Shown here: positions 1-5,703 of the stretch, one piece after another
Numbering within the stretch: the stretch's first letter is position 1
How the letters are laid out: each line of letters opens with the position of its first letter
DNA from: an uncultured Clostridia bacterium
GTDB taxonomy: Bacteria; Bacillota; Clostridia; TANB77; CAG-508
Assembly (NCBI GenBank): GCA_947625075.1
Contig: CANQMY010000072.1
Span: 1-6,070 of the forward strand
Length of the DNA stretch: 6,070 nt
Reading direction: 5' to 3'
Program-made: the position numbers and the translations under genes
Notes under the pieces: model-generated
Database searches by the model: none
What the model was told of the DNA's origin: nothing
The model's input: the letters and a program-made list of their open reading frames with translations, nothing else

Positions 1-211
1 CGTGATGCATATCAGGAAAAGTTTTTTTCTTTATGCAATATCCTAAATCAATGCAATTTTTTCTACCACGAGGAGCTCCACTATAACCAGTTGCAATTAT
101 TTCATCATTTTTAACTATAATACATCCATAAGCTTTTCTAAGACATGTACTTCTTTCCGCAACAGTTTCAGCTATATCTAAATAATAATTTATTTTACTT
201 ACTCGATTCAT
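1..211 (-). CDS. comEB: dCMP deaminase (ComEB-type), N-terminal part, cut by window edge
   Basis: This is a zinc-dependent deaminase of the cytidine/deoxycytidylate deaminase superfamily. It converts dCMP to dUMP in the cytosol, the precursor for dTMP. Seventy codons are visible, read leftwards from ATG at 211-209 and running off the left edge. Motifs match the family N-terminus: YLDIAETVAERSTCLRKAYG near residues 10-29, IIVKNDEIIATGYSGAPRG near 31-49, then KNCIDLGYC. The catalytic HAE and PCxxC zinc motifs would lie beyond the edge, so activity cannot be judged. The start is supported by an AGGAAGGG ribosome site just upstream (about 216-223 on the minus strand) and by a consensus promoter at 268-296. 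It is divergent from folD. Recognition is by family resemblance; naming it comEB rather than a generic dCMP deaminase is less certain. Confidence 0.85.
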   Translation of the reverse strand, partial: MNRVSKINYYLDIAETVAERSTCLRKAYGCIIVKNDEIIATGYSGAPRGRKNCIDLGYCIKKKTFPDMHH

Positions 212-267
212 AAAATCCCTTCCTTTCTAATAAAGAAATTGAATAAAATAAGAAAAATATTATAAAA

Positions 268-296
268 AATATATCATACTTTAATTGTATAGTCAA
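268..296 (-). promoter_or_regulatory. Sigma-A promoter of the dCMP deaminase gene, extended -10
   Basis: On the minus strand a -35 box TTGACT (296-291) is followed by a 17-nt spacer and a -10 box TATATT (273-268). TG lies one base upstream of the -10, making an extended -10. Transcription should start near 261, giving a leader of about 50 nt before the ATG at 211. The boxes and spacing are read directly; function is inferred. Confidence 0.7.
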
Positions 297-309
297 TCTA
301 AAAGTAACG

Positions 310-338
310 TTGATTTTGATTAGTTATTGTGATAAAAT
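310..338 (+). promoter_or_regulatory. Sigma-A promoter of the folD-priA-def-fmt operon, extended -10
   Basis: A -35 box TTGATT (310-315), a 17-nt spacer and a -10 box TAAAAT (333-338) are visible. TG at 330-331 makes an extended -10. Predicted start is near 345, leaving a leader of about 70 nt that contains the palindrome at 371-390. Its -35 lies 13 bp from the -35 of the divergent promoter, so the two polymerases or a shared regulator could interact. No other good promoter was seen between here and fmt. Confidence 0.7.
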
Positions 339-370
339 GAAAAAAATATAATTTAAAGTTATCAATAAAT

Positions 371-390
371 AAAGTAATTTGAATTACTTT
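371..390. promoter_or_regulatory. Perfect 9-bp inverted repeat in the folD leader
   Basis: The arms AAAGTAATT and AATTACTTT are perfect complements separated by TG. The site lies about 25-45 nt downstream of the predicted folD transcription start and ends about 17 nt before the likely ribosome binding site. As DNA it has the shape of an operator for a dimeric regulator. As RNA it would be a weak 7-bp AT stem with a 6-nt loop followed by a U-rich stretch, a poor attenuator. The symmetry is seen; the role is inferred. Confidence 0.4.
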
Positions 391-406
391 TTATTTTATG
401 GAGAAT

Positions 407-410
407 GGAG
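407..410 (+). promoter_or_regulatory. Ribosome binding site that favours a GTG start for folD
   Basis: GGAG at 407-410 lies 6 nt before GTG 417, an ideal distance. The in-frame ATG at 405 has only GGAG at 400-403, one base away, too close to function well. This is why GTG 417 is preferred as the folD start. Confidence 0.55.
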
Positions 411-416
411 AAAAAA

Positions 417-1253
417 GTGGAAATATTAAATGGAAAAGAATTAGCAAAAGAAATAAGATTAAAATTAAAAAAAGAAGTTGAAAAAGAAAAATTATCACCT
501 AAACTTGCAGTAATATTATGTGGTGATAATGAAGCGTCAAAAGTATATGTTAAAAATAAAAGTAAAGCTTGTGATGAAGTAGGAATTAAATTTGAAGAAT
601 ATATACTTCCAAATACAACCTCACAATTAGAATTATTGAATTTAATTGATAAACTTAATGAAAATGATGAGATTGATGGAATTCTTCTTCAAAGTCCTAT
701 ACCAAAAGGACTTAACATAGAAGAAGCATTTGAAAGAATTAAACCAGAAAAAGATGTTGATGGATTTAACCCATATAATGTTGGAAAATTATGCATAGGA
801 GAAGATGGTTTTATTCCATGTACTCCATTTGGAATTATGAAAATATTTGATAAATATAATATTGATTTAGAAGGAAAAAAGGCAGTTATTGTTGGTAGAA
901 GTAATATAGTTGGAAAACCAATGACACAATGTTTACTTTCTAAAAATGCAACAGTTACAATTTGTCATTCAAAAACAAAAGATTTAAAAAGTGAACTAAG
1001 TGATGCTGATATTGTAGTTGCAGCAGTTGGAAAAAGAGAGATAATTAAAGCTGATATGATTAAAGAAGGAGCAATTATTATAGATGTAGGCATGAACAGA
1101 AATGATGAAGGAAAGCTATGTGGAGATGTTGATTTTGAAAGTGTATCAAAAAAAGCATCTTACATTACTCCAGTTCCGGGCGGAGTAGGACCAATGACAG
1201 TAGCAATGCTTATGTATAATGTTGTAAAATCTTATAAGAACAGAAGAAAATAA
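417..1253 (+). CDS. folD: FolD, bifunctional methylene-THF dehydrogenase / methenyl-THF cyclohydrolase
   Basis: A cytosolic one-carbon enzyme that oxidises 5,10-methylene-THF to methenyl-THF with NADP and hydrolyses it to 10-formyl-THF. The protein has 278 residues from GTG 417 (282 from ATG 405), close to the usual family length. Counting from GTG, the catalytic Tyr44 and Lys48 sit in YVKNKSKA; Gln92 is in LLQSPIP; KDVDG is at 112-116; the dinucleotide-binding loop GRSNIVGKP is at 160-168; and TPVPGGVGP is at 251-259. All hallmark motifs are intact. It is first in the operon, 42 nt before the priA ATG. Its product 10-formyl-THF is the formyl donor for Fmt three genes downstream. The only doubt is the start codon; both candidate starts give a normal N-terminus ending in LNGKELAKEI. 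Confidence 0.96.
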   Translation: MEILNGKELAKEIRLKLKKEVEKEKLSPKLAVILCGDNEASKVYVKNKSKACDEVGIKFEEYILPNTTSQLELLNLIDKLNENDEIDGILLQSPIPKGLNIEEAFERIKPEKDVDGFNPYNVGKLCIGEDGFIPCTPFGIMKIFDKYNIDLEGKKAVIVGRSNIVGKPMTQCLLSKNATVTICHSKTKDLKSELSDADIVVAAVGKREIIKADMIKEGAIIIDVGMNRNDEGKLCGDVDFESVSKKASYITPVPGGVGPMTVAMLMYNVVKSYKNRRK

Positions 1254-1284
1254 TTTTTGTTGTTGATTATAAAAATTTATTTTA

Positions 1285-1289
1285 AAGGA
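1285..1289 (+). promoter_or_regulatory. Ribosome binding site fixing the priA start at ATG 1296
   Basis: AAGGA at 1285-1289 is 6 nt from ATG 1296. The same frame is open back to TTG 1257, but that extension has no ribosome site and does not resemble PriA, which should begin with a short MIAEVI-like strand. Confidence 0.75.
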
Positions 1290-1295
1290 AATAAG

Positions 1296-3517
1296 ATGAT
1301 AGCAGAAGTCATTATTAATAGTAGCGTAAGAGATTTAAATAAAATATTTGACTATGAAATCCCAAGTAATTTAGATGTTAAAATTGGGACTAGAGTTTTT
1401 GTGCCTTTTGCATCAAAAAAAGAATTAGAAGAGGGAATTGTTGTAGGAATAAAAGAAAAATCTAATTATAAAGTAAAAAAAATATCCGCACTTCAAGAAG
1501 AGCAGATAGATTCAAAATATATAGAACTTGCAAAATGGATGTCACATAGATATTTTTGTAATATTTCAGATTGTCTTAGATTAATGCTTCCACCAGGAAG
1601 AAAAAGTAAGAATGTATTAAATAGAGTTAAAGAAAAACAAATTAATTTAATATCTTTAGCAAAAGAAGCAGATGAAATTTTAAATGAAATTGAACAAGGA
1701 AAAATAAAATCTGAAAAACAAAAAAATGTATTAGAATTTATTATTAATAATGGAAATGTCTCTATGCAAGACATAGAGCTTTTTACAGATGCATCAAGTA
1801 ATATAGTTAAAACTTTAATTAAAAATGGATATTTATTGGCAAATAAAACAAAAATTGAAAGAAATCCTTTTTTACACAAAACTACTGTTAAAAGTGTGGA
1901 TTTAAACTTAACAGATGAGCAAGAAATAGCACTTAAATCTATAAAAAATAATGAAAAATATCTTTTATATGGGGTAACTGGATCTGGAAAAACAGAAATA
2001 TATTTAAGATTAATAGAAAAAATGTTAAAAGAAAATAAAAGTAGCATAATGCTTGTACCGGAAATTTCACTTACACCTCAAACAGTTGATAGATTTATTT
2101 CAAGATTTGGTGAGGAACAAATTGCCGTTTTGCATAGTAAACTATCAATAGGGGAAAGATATGATGGATGGAATAAAATAAAAGAAGGAAAAGCAAAAAT
2201 AATAATTGGAGCTAGATCCGCTATTTTTTCTCCAGCAGTTAATTTAGGGTTAATAATTATTGATGAAGAGCATGATGAATCTTATAGTTCAGAAATGACA
2301 CCTAGATATGATGCAAGAGAAGTGGCAGAATTTATAGCAGAAAGTAAAAAAATTCCATTAGTGCTTGGAAGTGCAACTCCAGATATGAATACATTTACTA
2401 AAACTGAAAGAGGAGAATATAAATTATTAACATTAACTAAAAGAGCTAATGATTCAAAACTTCCAAAAGTAGAAATTGTTGATTTAAGAGAGGAATTAAT
2501 ATCTGGTAATAAATCAATGATTAGTAGAAAACTTTATGATGAAATACAAAAAAATTTAGAAAATAAAAAGCAAACTATTTTATATTTAAATAGAAGGGGA
2601 TTTTCTACATTTGTAATGTGTAGAGATTGCGGATATACTGTTAAATGTAAAAGATGTGATATAACTTTAACATATCATAAAAATAATCATAAATTGAAAT
2701 GTCATTACTGTGGATATGAGCAAGATGAAGTAAAAATTTGCCCGGAATGTAAAAGTAAAAATATAAAATATTTTGGAGCGGGAACTCAGAAATTAGAAGA
2801 TGAAGTTAAATCATTATTTCCAAATGCAACTACAATAAGAATGGATATAGATACAGTTTCTAAGAAAAACTCGCATGAAGAAATTTTGAATAAATTTAAA
2901 AATGAAAATATTGATATTTTAATTGGAACTCAAATGGTTGTAAAAGGACACCATTTTCCAAATGTTACACTAGTTCGGAGTAATAGCTGCAGATGGTAGT
3001 CTAAATATTGAAGATTATAGAGCAAGTGAAAAAACTTTTCAAATATTAACTCAAGTAGCTCGGAAGGGCAGGAAGAGAAAAAGAAGAAGGAAGAGTAATT
3101 ATTCAAACTTATAATCCAGATAATTATGCAATTGAATTTGCAAAAACTCAAGATTATAATTTGTTTTATGATACAGAAATTGAAATAAGAAAACAGTTGA
3201 AATATCCGCCATTTTGCGATATAATAGTAATTGATATGTCTGCAAAAGACATAAGAGAATTGAAAAAATTATCTAGTGATATTCACTTATATTTAAAGAA
3301 AAGAGTAATTAATGAAAAATTTGGTCTTTTGCTTTACAGCCCAGTTCCATCACCAATAGATAAAATAAAAGATAGATACAGAATGAGAATTTTAATTAAA
3401 TGTAAATACGACGAAAAAGTAAATAATTTATTAAATGATTGCTTAGAAGAATTTTACAAAATGAAAACATTTACATCGAGATTAGCAATTGAATTAAATC
3501 CAAGTAATATGTTATAA
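1296..3517 (+). CDS. priA: PriA, primosomal replication-restart helicase, interrupted by two +1 frameshifts
   Basis: PriA is a superfamily 2 DNA helicase that recognises stalled forks and reloads the replicative helicase. Skipping one C at 2976 and one at 3061 gives 739 residues, a normal PriA length. Domains in order: N-terminal 3'-DNA-binding domain (about 1-110); helicase with Walker A GVTGSGKT (226-233), DEEH (323-326) and GSATP (358-362); a zinc region with eight cysteines (442, 445, 451, 454, 469, 472, 482, 485); motif V GTQMVVKGHHF (544-554); motif VI QVA-GRAGR across the second shift; and a C-terminal domain with SPVPSPIDKIKDRYR. The unshifted frame stops at 2999 after about 567 residues, losing motif VI and the C-terminus. 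The second frame covers 2977-3060 and the third 3062-3517. All three remain uninterrupted and well conserved, which argues for sequence error, a very recent mutation or recoding rather than old decay. The gene ends 37 nt before def. Confidence 0.9.
2971..2980 (+). other. First +1 frameshift site in priA (extra C at 2976)
   Basis: The frame reads CTA GTT then CGG AGT and soon ends at TAG 2997-2999. Skipping C2976 gives GTT GGA GTA ATA GCT GCA GAT, restoring the family sequence LVGVIAAD after motif V. The context is TAGTTCGGA. The codon entering the ribosomal A site is CGG. Confidence 0.85.
3056..3065 (+). other. Second +1 frameshift site in priA (extra C at 3061)
   Basis: Within the repaired frame, GTA GCT is followed by CGG AAG, and without a shift translation would stop at TAA 3112-3114. 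Skipping C3061 gives GCT GGA AGG GCA GGA AGA, restoring helicase motif VI (QVAGRAGR) and leading into the open frame to 3517. The context TAGCTCGGA matches the first site at all but one base. Confidence 0.85.
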
Positions 3518-3554
3518 AATATAAAAACAGTTGGAACATTTTAAGGAGGAATAA

Positions 3555-4052
3555 ATGGCATTACGAGAAATAAGATTAGAAGGAGATGAAATCTTAAGAA
3601 AAAAATCAAAAACAGTTGAAGTAATTGATGACAAGATAAAAGAATTAATTAGAGATATGGATGAAACTATGCATTCTGCAAATGGAGTAGGAATTTCAGC
3701 TGTTCAAGTAGGAATTTTAAAAAGAATTATTGTAATAGATGTTAACTATGATGGAAGTCCATCATTAAAATTAATAAATCCGGAAATTATAAAGAAAAAG
3801 GGAAGTGAGGAATTTCAAGAAGGTTGCTTAAGTTTTCCTAATAAATTTGCTAAAGTAATAAGGCCAAGCGAAGTTGTAGTAAAAGCTTTAAATGAAGAAG
3901 GAAAATCTATAACAGTAAAAGGAAAAGGACTTTTAGCAGAAGCTCTTTGTCATGAAATTGATCATTTAAATGGTATACTTTTTATAGATATTATGGAACA
4001 AGGTACTTTAGAATATATAGATAATGATCAAAATGATTCAAGTAAAAAATAA
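3555..4052 (+). CDS. def: Def, peptide deformylase
   Basis: A cytosolic metalloenzyme that removes the formyl group from N-formylmethionine of nascent proteins at the ribosome exit, undoing the modification made by Fmt, encoded next. The 165 residues are normal for the short deformylases. All three signature motifs are present: GVGISAVQ at residues 44-51, EGCLS at 89-93 with metal ligand Cys91, and HEIDH at 133-137 with ligands His133 and His137 and catalytic Glu134. The acidic, Asn-rich tail after residue 150 is unremarkable. The start ATG has a strong AAGGAGG site a few bases upstream. The gene follows priA by 37 nt and precedes fmt by about 28 nt, so it is cotranscribed. Its own strong ribosome site should let it be translated even if priA translation ends early at 2999, although about 550 nt of untranslated mRNA upstream could cause some polarity. 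Confidence 0.97.
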   Translation: MALREIRLEGDEILRKKSKTVEVIDDKIKELIRDMDETMHSANGVGISAVQVGILKRIIVIDVNYDGSPSLKLINPEIIKKKGSEEFQEGCLSFPNKFAKVIRPSEVVVKALNEEGKSITVKGKGLLAEALCHEIDHLNGILFIDIMEQGTLEYIDNDQNDSSKK

Positions 4053-4067
4053 TATGATAAATTAAAG

Positions 4068-4072
4068 AGGAG
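4068..4072 (+). promoter_or_regulatory. Ribosome binding site choosing the fmt start at ATG 4081
   Basis: AGGAG at 4068-4072 lies 8 nt before ATG 4081 but only 2 nt before ATG 4075. The protein from 4081 starts MKIVFMGTPDFA, exactly where the family begins. Confidence 0.6.
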
Positions 4073-4080
4073 AGATGTTA

Positions 4081-5082
4081 ATGAAAATTGTTTTTATGGG
4101 AACACCTGATTTTGCATTAAAATCATTGCAAGCTTTATATGAAACAAAAAATGAAATAGTTGGAGTTGTTACAAATCAGGATAAGCCTAAAGGAAGAGGA
4201 ATGAAACAAAAAGCTTCTCCAGTTAAAGATTTTGCAATAGAAAATAATTTAAATTTATATCAACCTATAAAAATTAAAAATAACGAAGATTTTATAAATG
4301 AAATAAAGAGATTAAGTCCAGATTTACTATGTGTTGTAGCTTATGGAAAGATTTTACCTAAAGAACTTTTAAAGATTCCTAAATATGGTTCTATAAATGT
4401 TCATGGATCGCTTCTTCCAAAATATAGGGGAGCCGCTCCTATACAATGGGCAGTGTTAAATGGTGAAGAAGAAACAGGAGTAACTACTATGTTTATGGAT
4501 GAAGGTATGGATACAGGAGACATGATTTTAAAAGAGAAGGTTAAAATTGGAGATGAAGAAACTACAGGTGAATTATGGGATAGAATGGCAGTAATAGGTA
4601 GTAAACTTTTAGTTGAAACAGTAAATAAAATAGATAATATTACTAAAGAAAATAAAAATATAACTATAGAAGAAATTAAAATTAAAATTGGAGCAGAAAA
4701 ACAAGGTGATGATTTTTCATTAGCTCCAATGCTTGAAAAAGAAATGGCTTTGATTGATTGGAATAAAAGTGCCTATGAAATAAAAAATTTAGTTAGAGGA
4801 TTAAATCCTATTATTGGAGCTTATACGTTTTTAAACGGAAAGAAAATAAAAATATGGAAAGTAAGAAATATCGAAAATTTAACAGACAATAATATAGAAA
4901 CTAAAAATAAAAGTGCAGGAGAAATAGTATTAGTAAATAAAAAGAAAGGTTTATTTATTAAAACAGGAAAAGGAATAATTGAAGTTTTGGAAATACAAAG
5001 TGAAAATAGCAAAAGGATGGATATTAAAAGTTTTTTAAATGGAAATCAAATAGACGAAAATGGTATTTTTCTAAACAAATAA
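4081..5082 (+). CDS. fmt: Fmt, methionyl-tRNA formyltransferase
   Basis: Transfers the formyl group of 10-formyl-THF to the amino group of initiator Met-tRNA in the cytosol. From ATG 4081 it has 333 residues (335 from ATG 4075), slightly longer than the roughly 315 of E. coli Fmt. The N-terminal formyltransferase domain starts KIVFMGTPDFA. The catalytic residues Asn106, His108 and Asp144 appear at the same numbers as in E. coli, within INVHGS and EGMDTGD, and the SLLPKYRG loop is at 110-117. The C-terminal tRNA-binding domain begins near IDWNKSAYEI (225-234) and carries LVRGLNP and GAYTF. The extra length falls largely in the linker around residues 184-211, encoded by a very AT-rich stretch (4621-4680). 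The gene is last in the operon, followed by a terminator hairpin. Its substrate comes from FolD and its product is later processed by Def. Confidence 0.97.
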   Translation: MKIVFMGTPDFALKSLQALYETKNEIVGVVTNQDKPKGRGMKQKASPVKDFAIENNLNLYQPIKIKNNEDFINEIKRLSPDLLCVVAYGKILPKELLKIPKYGSINVHGSLLPKYRGAAPIQWAVLNGEEETGVTTMFMDEGMDTGDMILKEKVKIGDEETTGELWDRMAVIGSKLLVETVNKIDNITKENKNITIEEIKIKIGAEKQGDDFSLAPMLEKEMALIDWNKSAYEIKNLVRGLNPIIGAYTFLNGKKIKIWKVRNIENLTDNNIETKNKSAGEIVLVNKKKGLFIKTGKGIIEVLEIQSENSKRMDIKSFLNGNQIDENGIFLNK

Positions 5083-5090
5083 TAATAAAA

Positions 5091-5123
5091 AAATAGTCTT
5101 AAAAATGTATTTTAAGACTATTT
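5091..5123 (+). terminator. Intrinsic terminator after fmt
   Basis: The arms 5091-5104 (AAATAGTCTTAAAA) and 5110-5123 are perfect 14-bp complements around a 5-nt loop, followed by a T-rich stretch broken by AC. The stem is AT-rich. Read on the minus strand the same hairpin is followed by seven T, a better U-tract, so it may stop transcription from either side. Its right arm overlaps the -35 box of the next promoter. Confidence 0.75.
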
Positions 5124-5149
5124 ACTTTATTATAAAACGATGTTATAAT
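5121..5149 (+). promoter_or_regulatory. Sigma-A promoter of the gene at 5195, extended -10
   Basis: A perfect -10 box TATAAT (5144-5149) with TG at 5141-5142 makes an extended -10. TTTACT (5121-5126) lies 17 nt upstream as a partial -35 with 4 of 6 consensus matches. Predicted start is near 5156, giving a leader of about 40 nt. The -35 uses the last three bases of the fmt terminator stem. Confidence 0.75.
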
Positions 5150-5194
5150 CTAGACATGCTTATTGTTTAGCAACAGTTGAAAGGAGTGGATTAT

Positions 5195-5638
5195 ATGAGT
5201 GTTGAAAGTGTATTACAAAATTTCTACAAAAAGAAGCAAGAACTAAAAACAGCACGGAATGTATATCTACAGTATAAGGAGTTATCTAATGTAAGTATAC
5301 AGGAAGTGAGAATGAGGATGCAATTATGGCGTCAAAATGATGATATTTCTCTTATTGCTGAGAAATCATACGATGTCATAAATAAAAATCTTCAGGAAAT
5401 GCTTAATGAGGAAACAGGACTTCTGAGTTTCCATGTATGCTTAGATAAGTGCCTTAAGGATCTTGATCATAAGATCATATTGGCAGAAAAAGCTTTAGAC
5501 TCTGCAGAAAAAGATTTAAAAAATGTGTACGGTGAGTTCATTAAAAAGAATTACAGTTATGGTTCTATTGAAGATGAAGTTGTTAGGAGTGCATGGGTCT
5601 GGCCGCTTTTTTTCAAGTTTTTGGATTCTGATTCATAA
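5195..5638 (+). CDS. Unrecognised 147-residue helical protein, own transcription unit
   Basis: I do not recognise this protein. The start is ATG 5195, 8 nt after AAGGAG (5181-5186); the frame extends to TTG 5177 but without a ribosome site. The product is soluble in appearance, with no signal peptide or membrane segment. It is rich in Lys, Glu, Leu and Asp, and likely mostly helical, with coiled-coil-like stretches near residues 10-30 and 92-118. It has two cysteines (82, 86) spaced CxxxC and an aromatic C-terminus, WVWPLFFKF (134-142). Codon use differs from the operon: Leu uses CTT 7 times of 18, and Arg uses CGG, CGT, AGG twice and AGA once. By hand count 5221-5640 is 33% GC against 28% for 4261-4920. 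With its own promoter and terminator it looks like an inserted single-gene unit behind fmt. No function is assigned. Confidence 0.7.
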   Translation: MSVESVLQNFYKKKQELKTARNVYLQYKELSNVSIQEVRMRMQLWRQNDDISLIAEKSYDVINKNLQEMLNEETGLLSFHVCLDKCLKDLDHKIILAEKALDSAEKDLKNVYGEFIKKNYSYGSIEDEVVRSAWVWPLFFKFLDSDS

Positions 5639-5651
5639 AAAACGATGCCTA

Positions 5652-5701
5652 TAAGAAATTCCCTTGGTAGTCTTCTATCAAGGGGTTTCTTAAATTTTTT
5701 T
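5652..5701 (+). terminator. Strong intrinsic terminator between convergent genes
   Basis: The left arm 5652-5670 and right arm 5675-5692 pair over 18 bp with one bulged T and two G-T pairs, around a TCTT loop. AA and then seven T (5695-5701) follow. It ends the gene at 5195-5638. On the minus strand a run of six T lies about 10 nt beyond the stem, so it may also weakly stop the convergent gene. Confidence 0.88.
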
Positions 5702-5703
5702 AT

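Noticed and set aside
371..400. Palindrome and T-rich stretch as a transcription attenuator for folD
   Set aside because: The possible RNA stem is only about 7 AT pairs and the T stretch is broken by A, too weak for an intrinsic terminator; an operator is the better reading.
398..481. Short out-of-frame reading frame from ATG 398 overlapping the folD start (27 codons)
   Set aside because: No ribosome site upstream and a composition that simply follows folD in another frame.
1257..1295. N-terminal extension of PriA from TTG 1257
   Set aside because: No ribosome binding site before it, residues unlike PriA, and a good site precedes ATG 1296.
1493..2047. Long antisense open frame opposite priA (184 codons)
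   Set aside because: It lies wholly opposite conserved PriA coding sequence, has no ribosome site and its Phe/Ser/Ile-rich product is what A-rich sense codons give when reversed.
2930..3151. Antisense open frame across the two priA frameshifts (73 codons)
   Set aside because: All three sense frames here encode recognisable PriA motifs V and VI in turn; the antisense product has no family features or ribosome site.
3161..3517. Separate 118-residue gene starting at 3161
   Set aside because: The same frame is open back to 3062 with PriA motif VI and following sequence, there is no ribosome site, and the residues are the PriA C-terminus. It is a fragment of priA.
4821..5012. Antisense open frame opposite the fmt 3' end (63 codons)
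   Set aside because: Shadow of an AT-rich conserved gene with no start signals.
5171..5179. CAAC-A-GTTG mini-palindrome before the 5195 gene
   Set aside because: Four-base arms are expected by chance, and similar ACAGTTG strings occur elsewhere without pattern.
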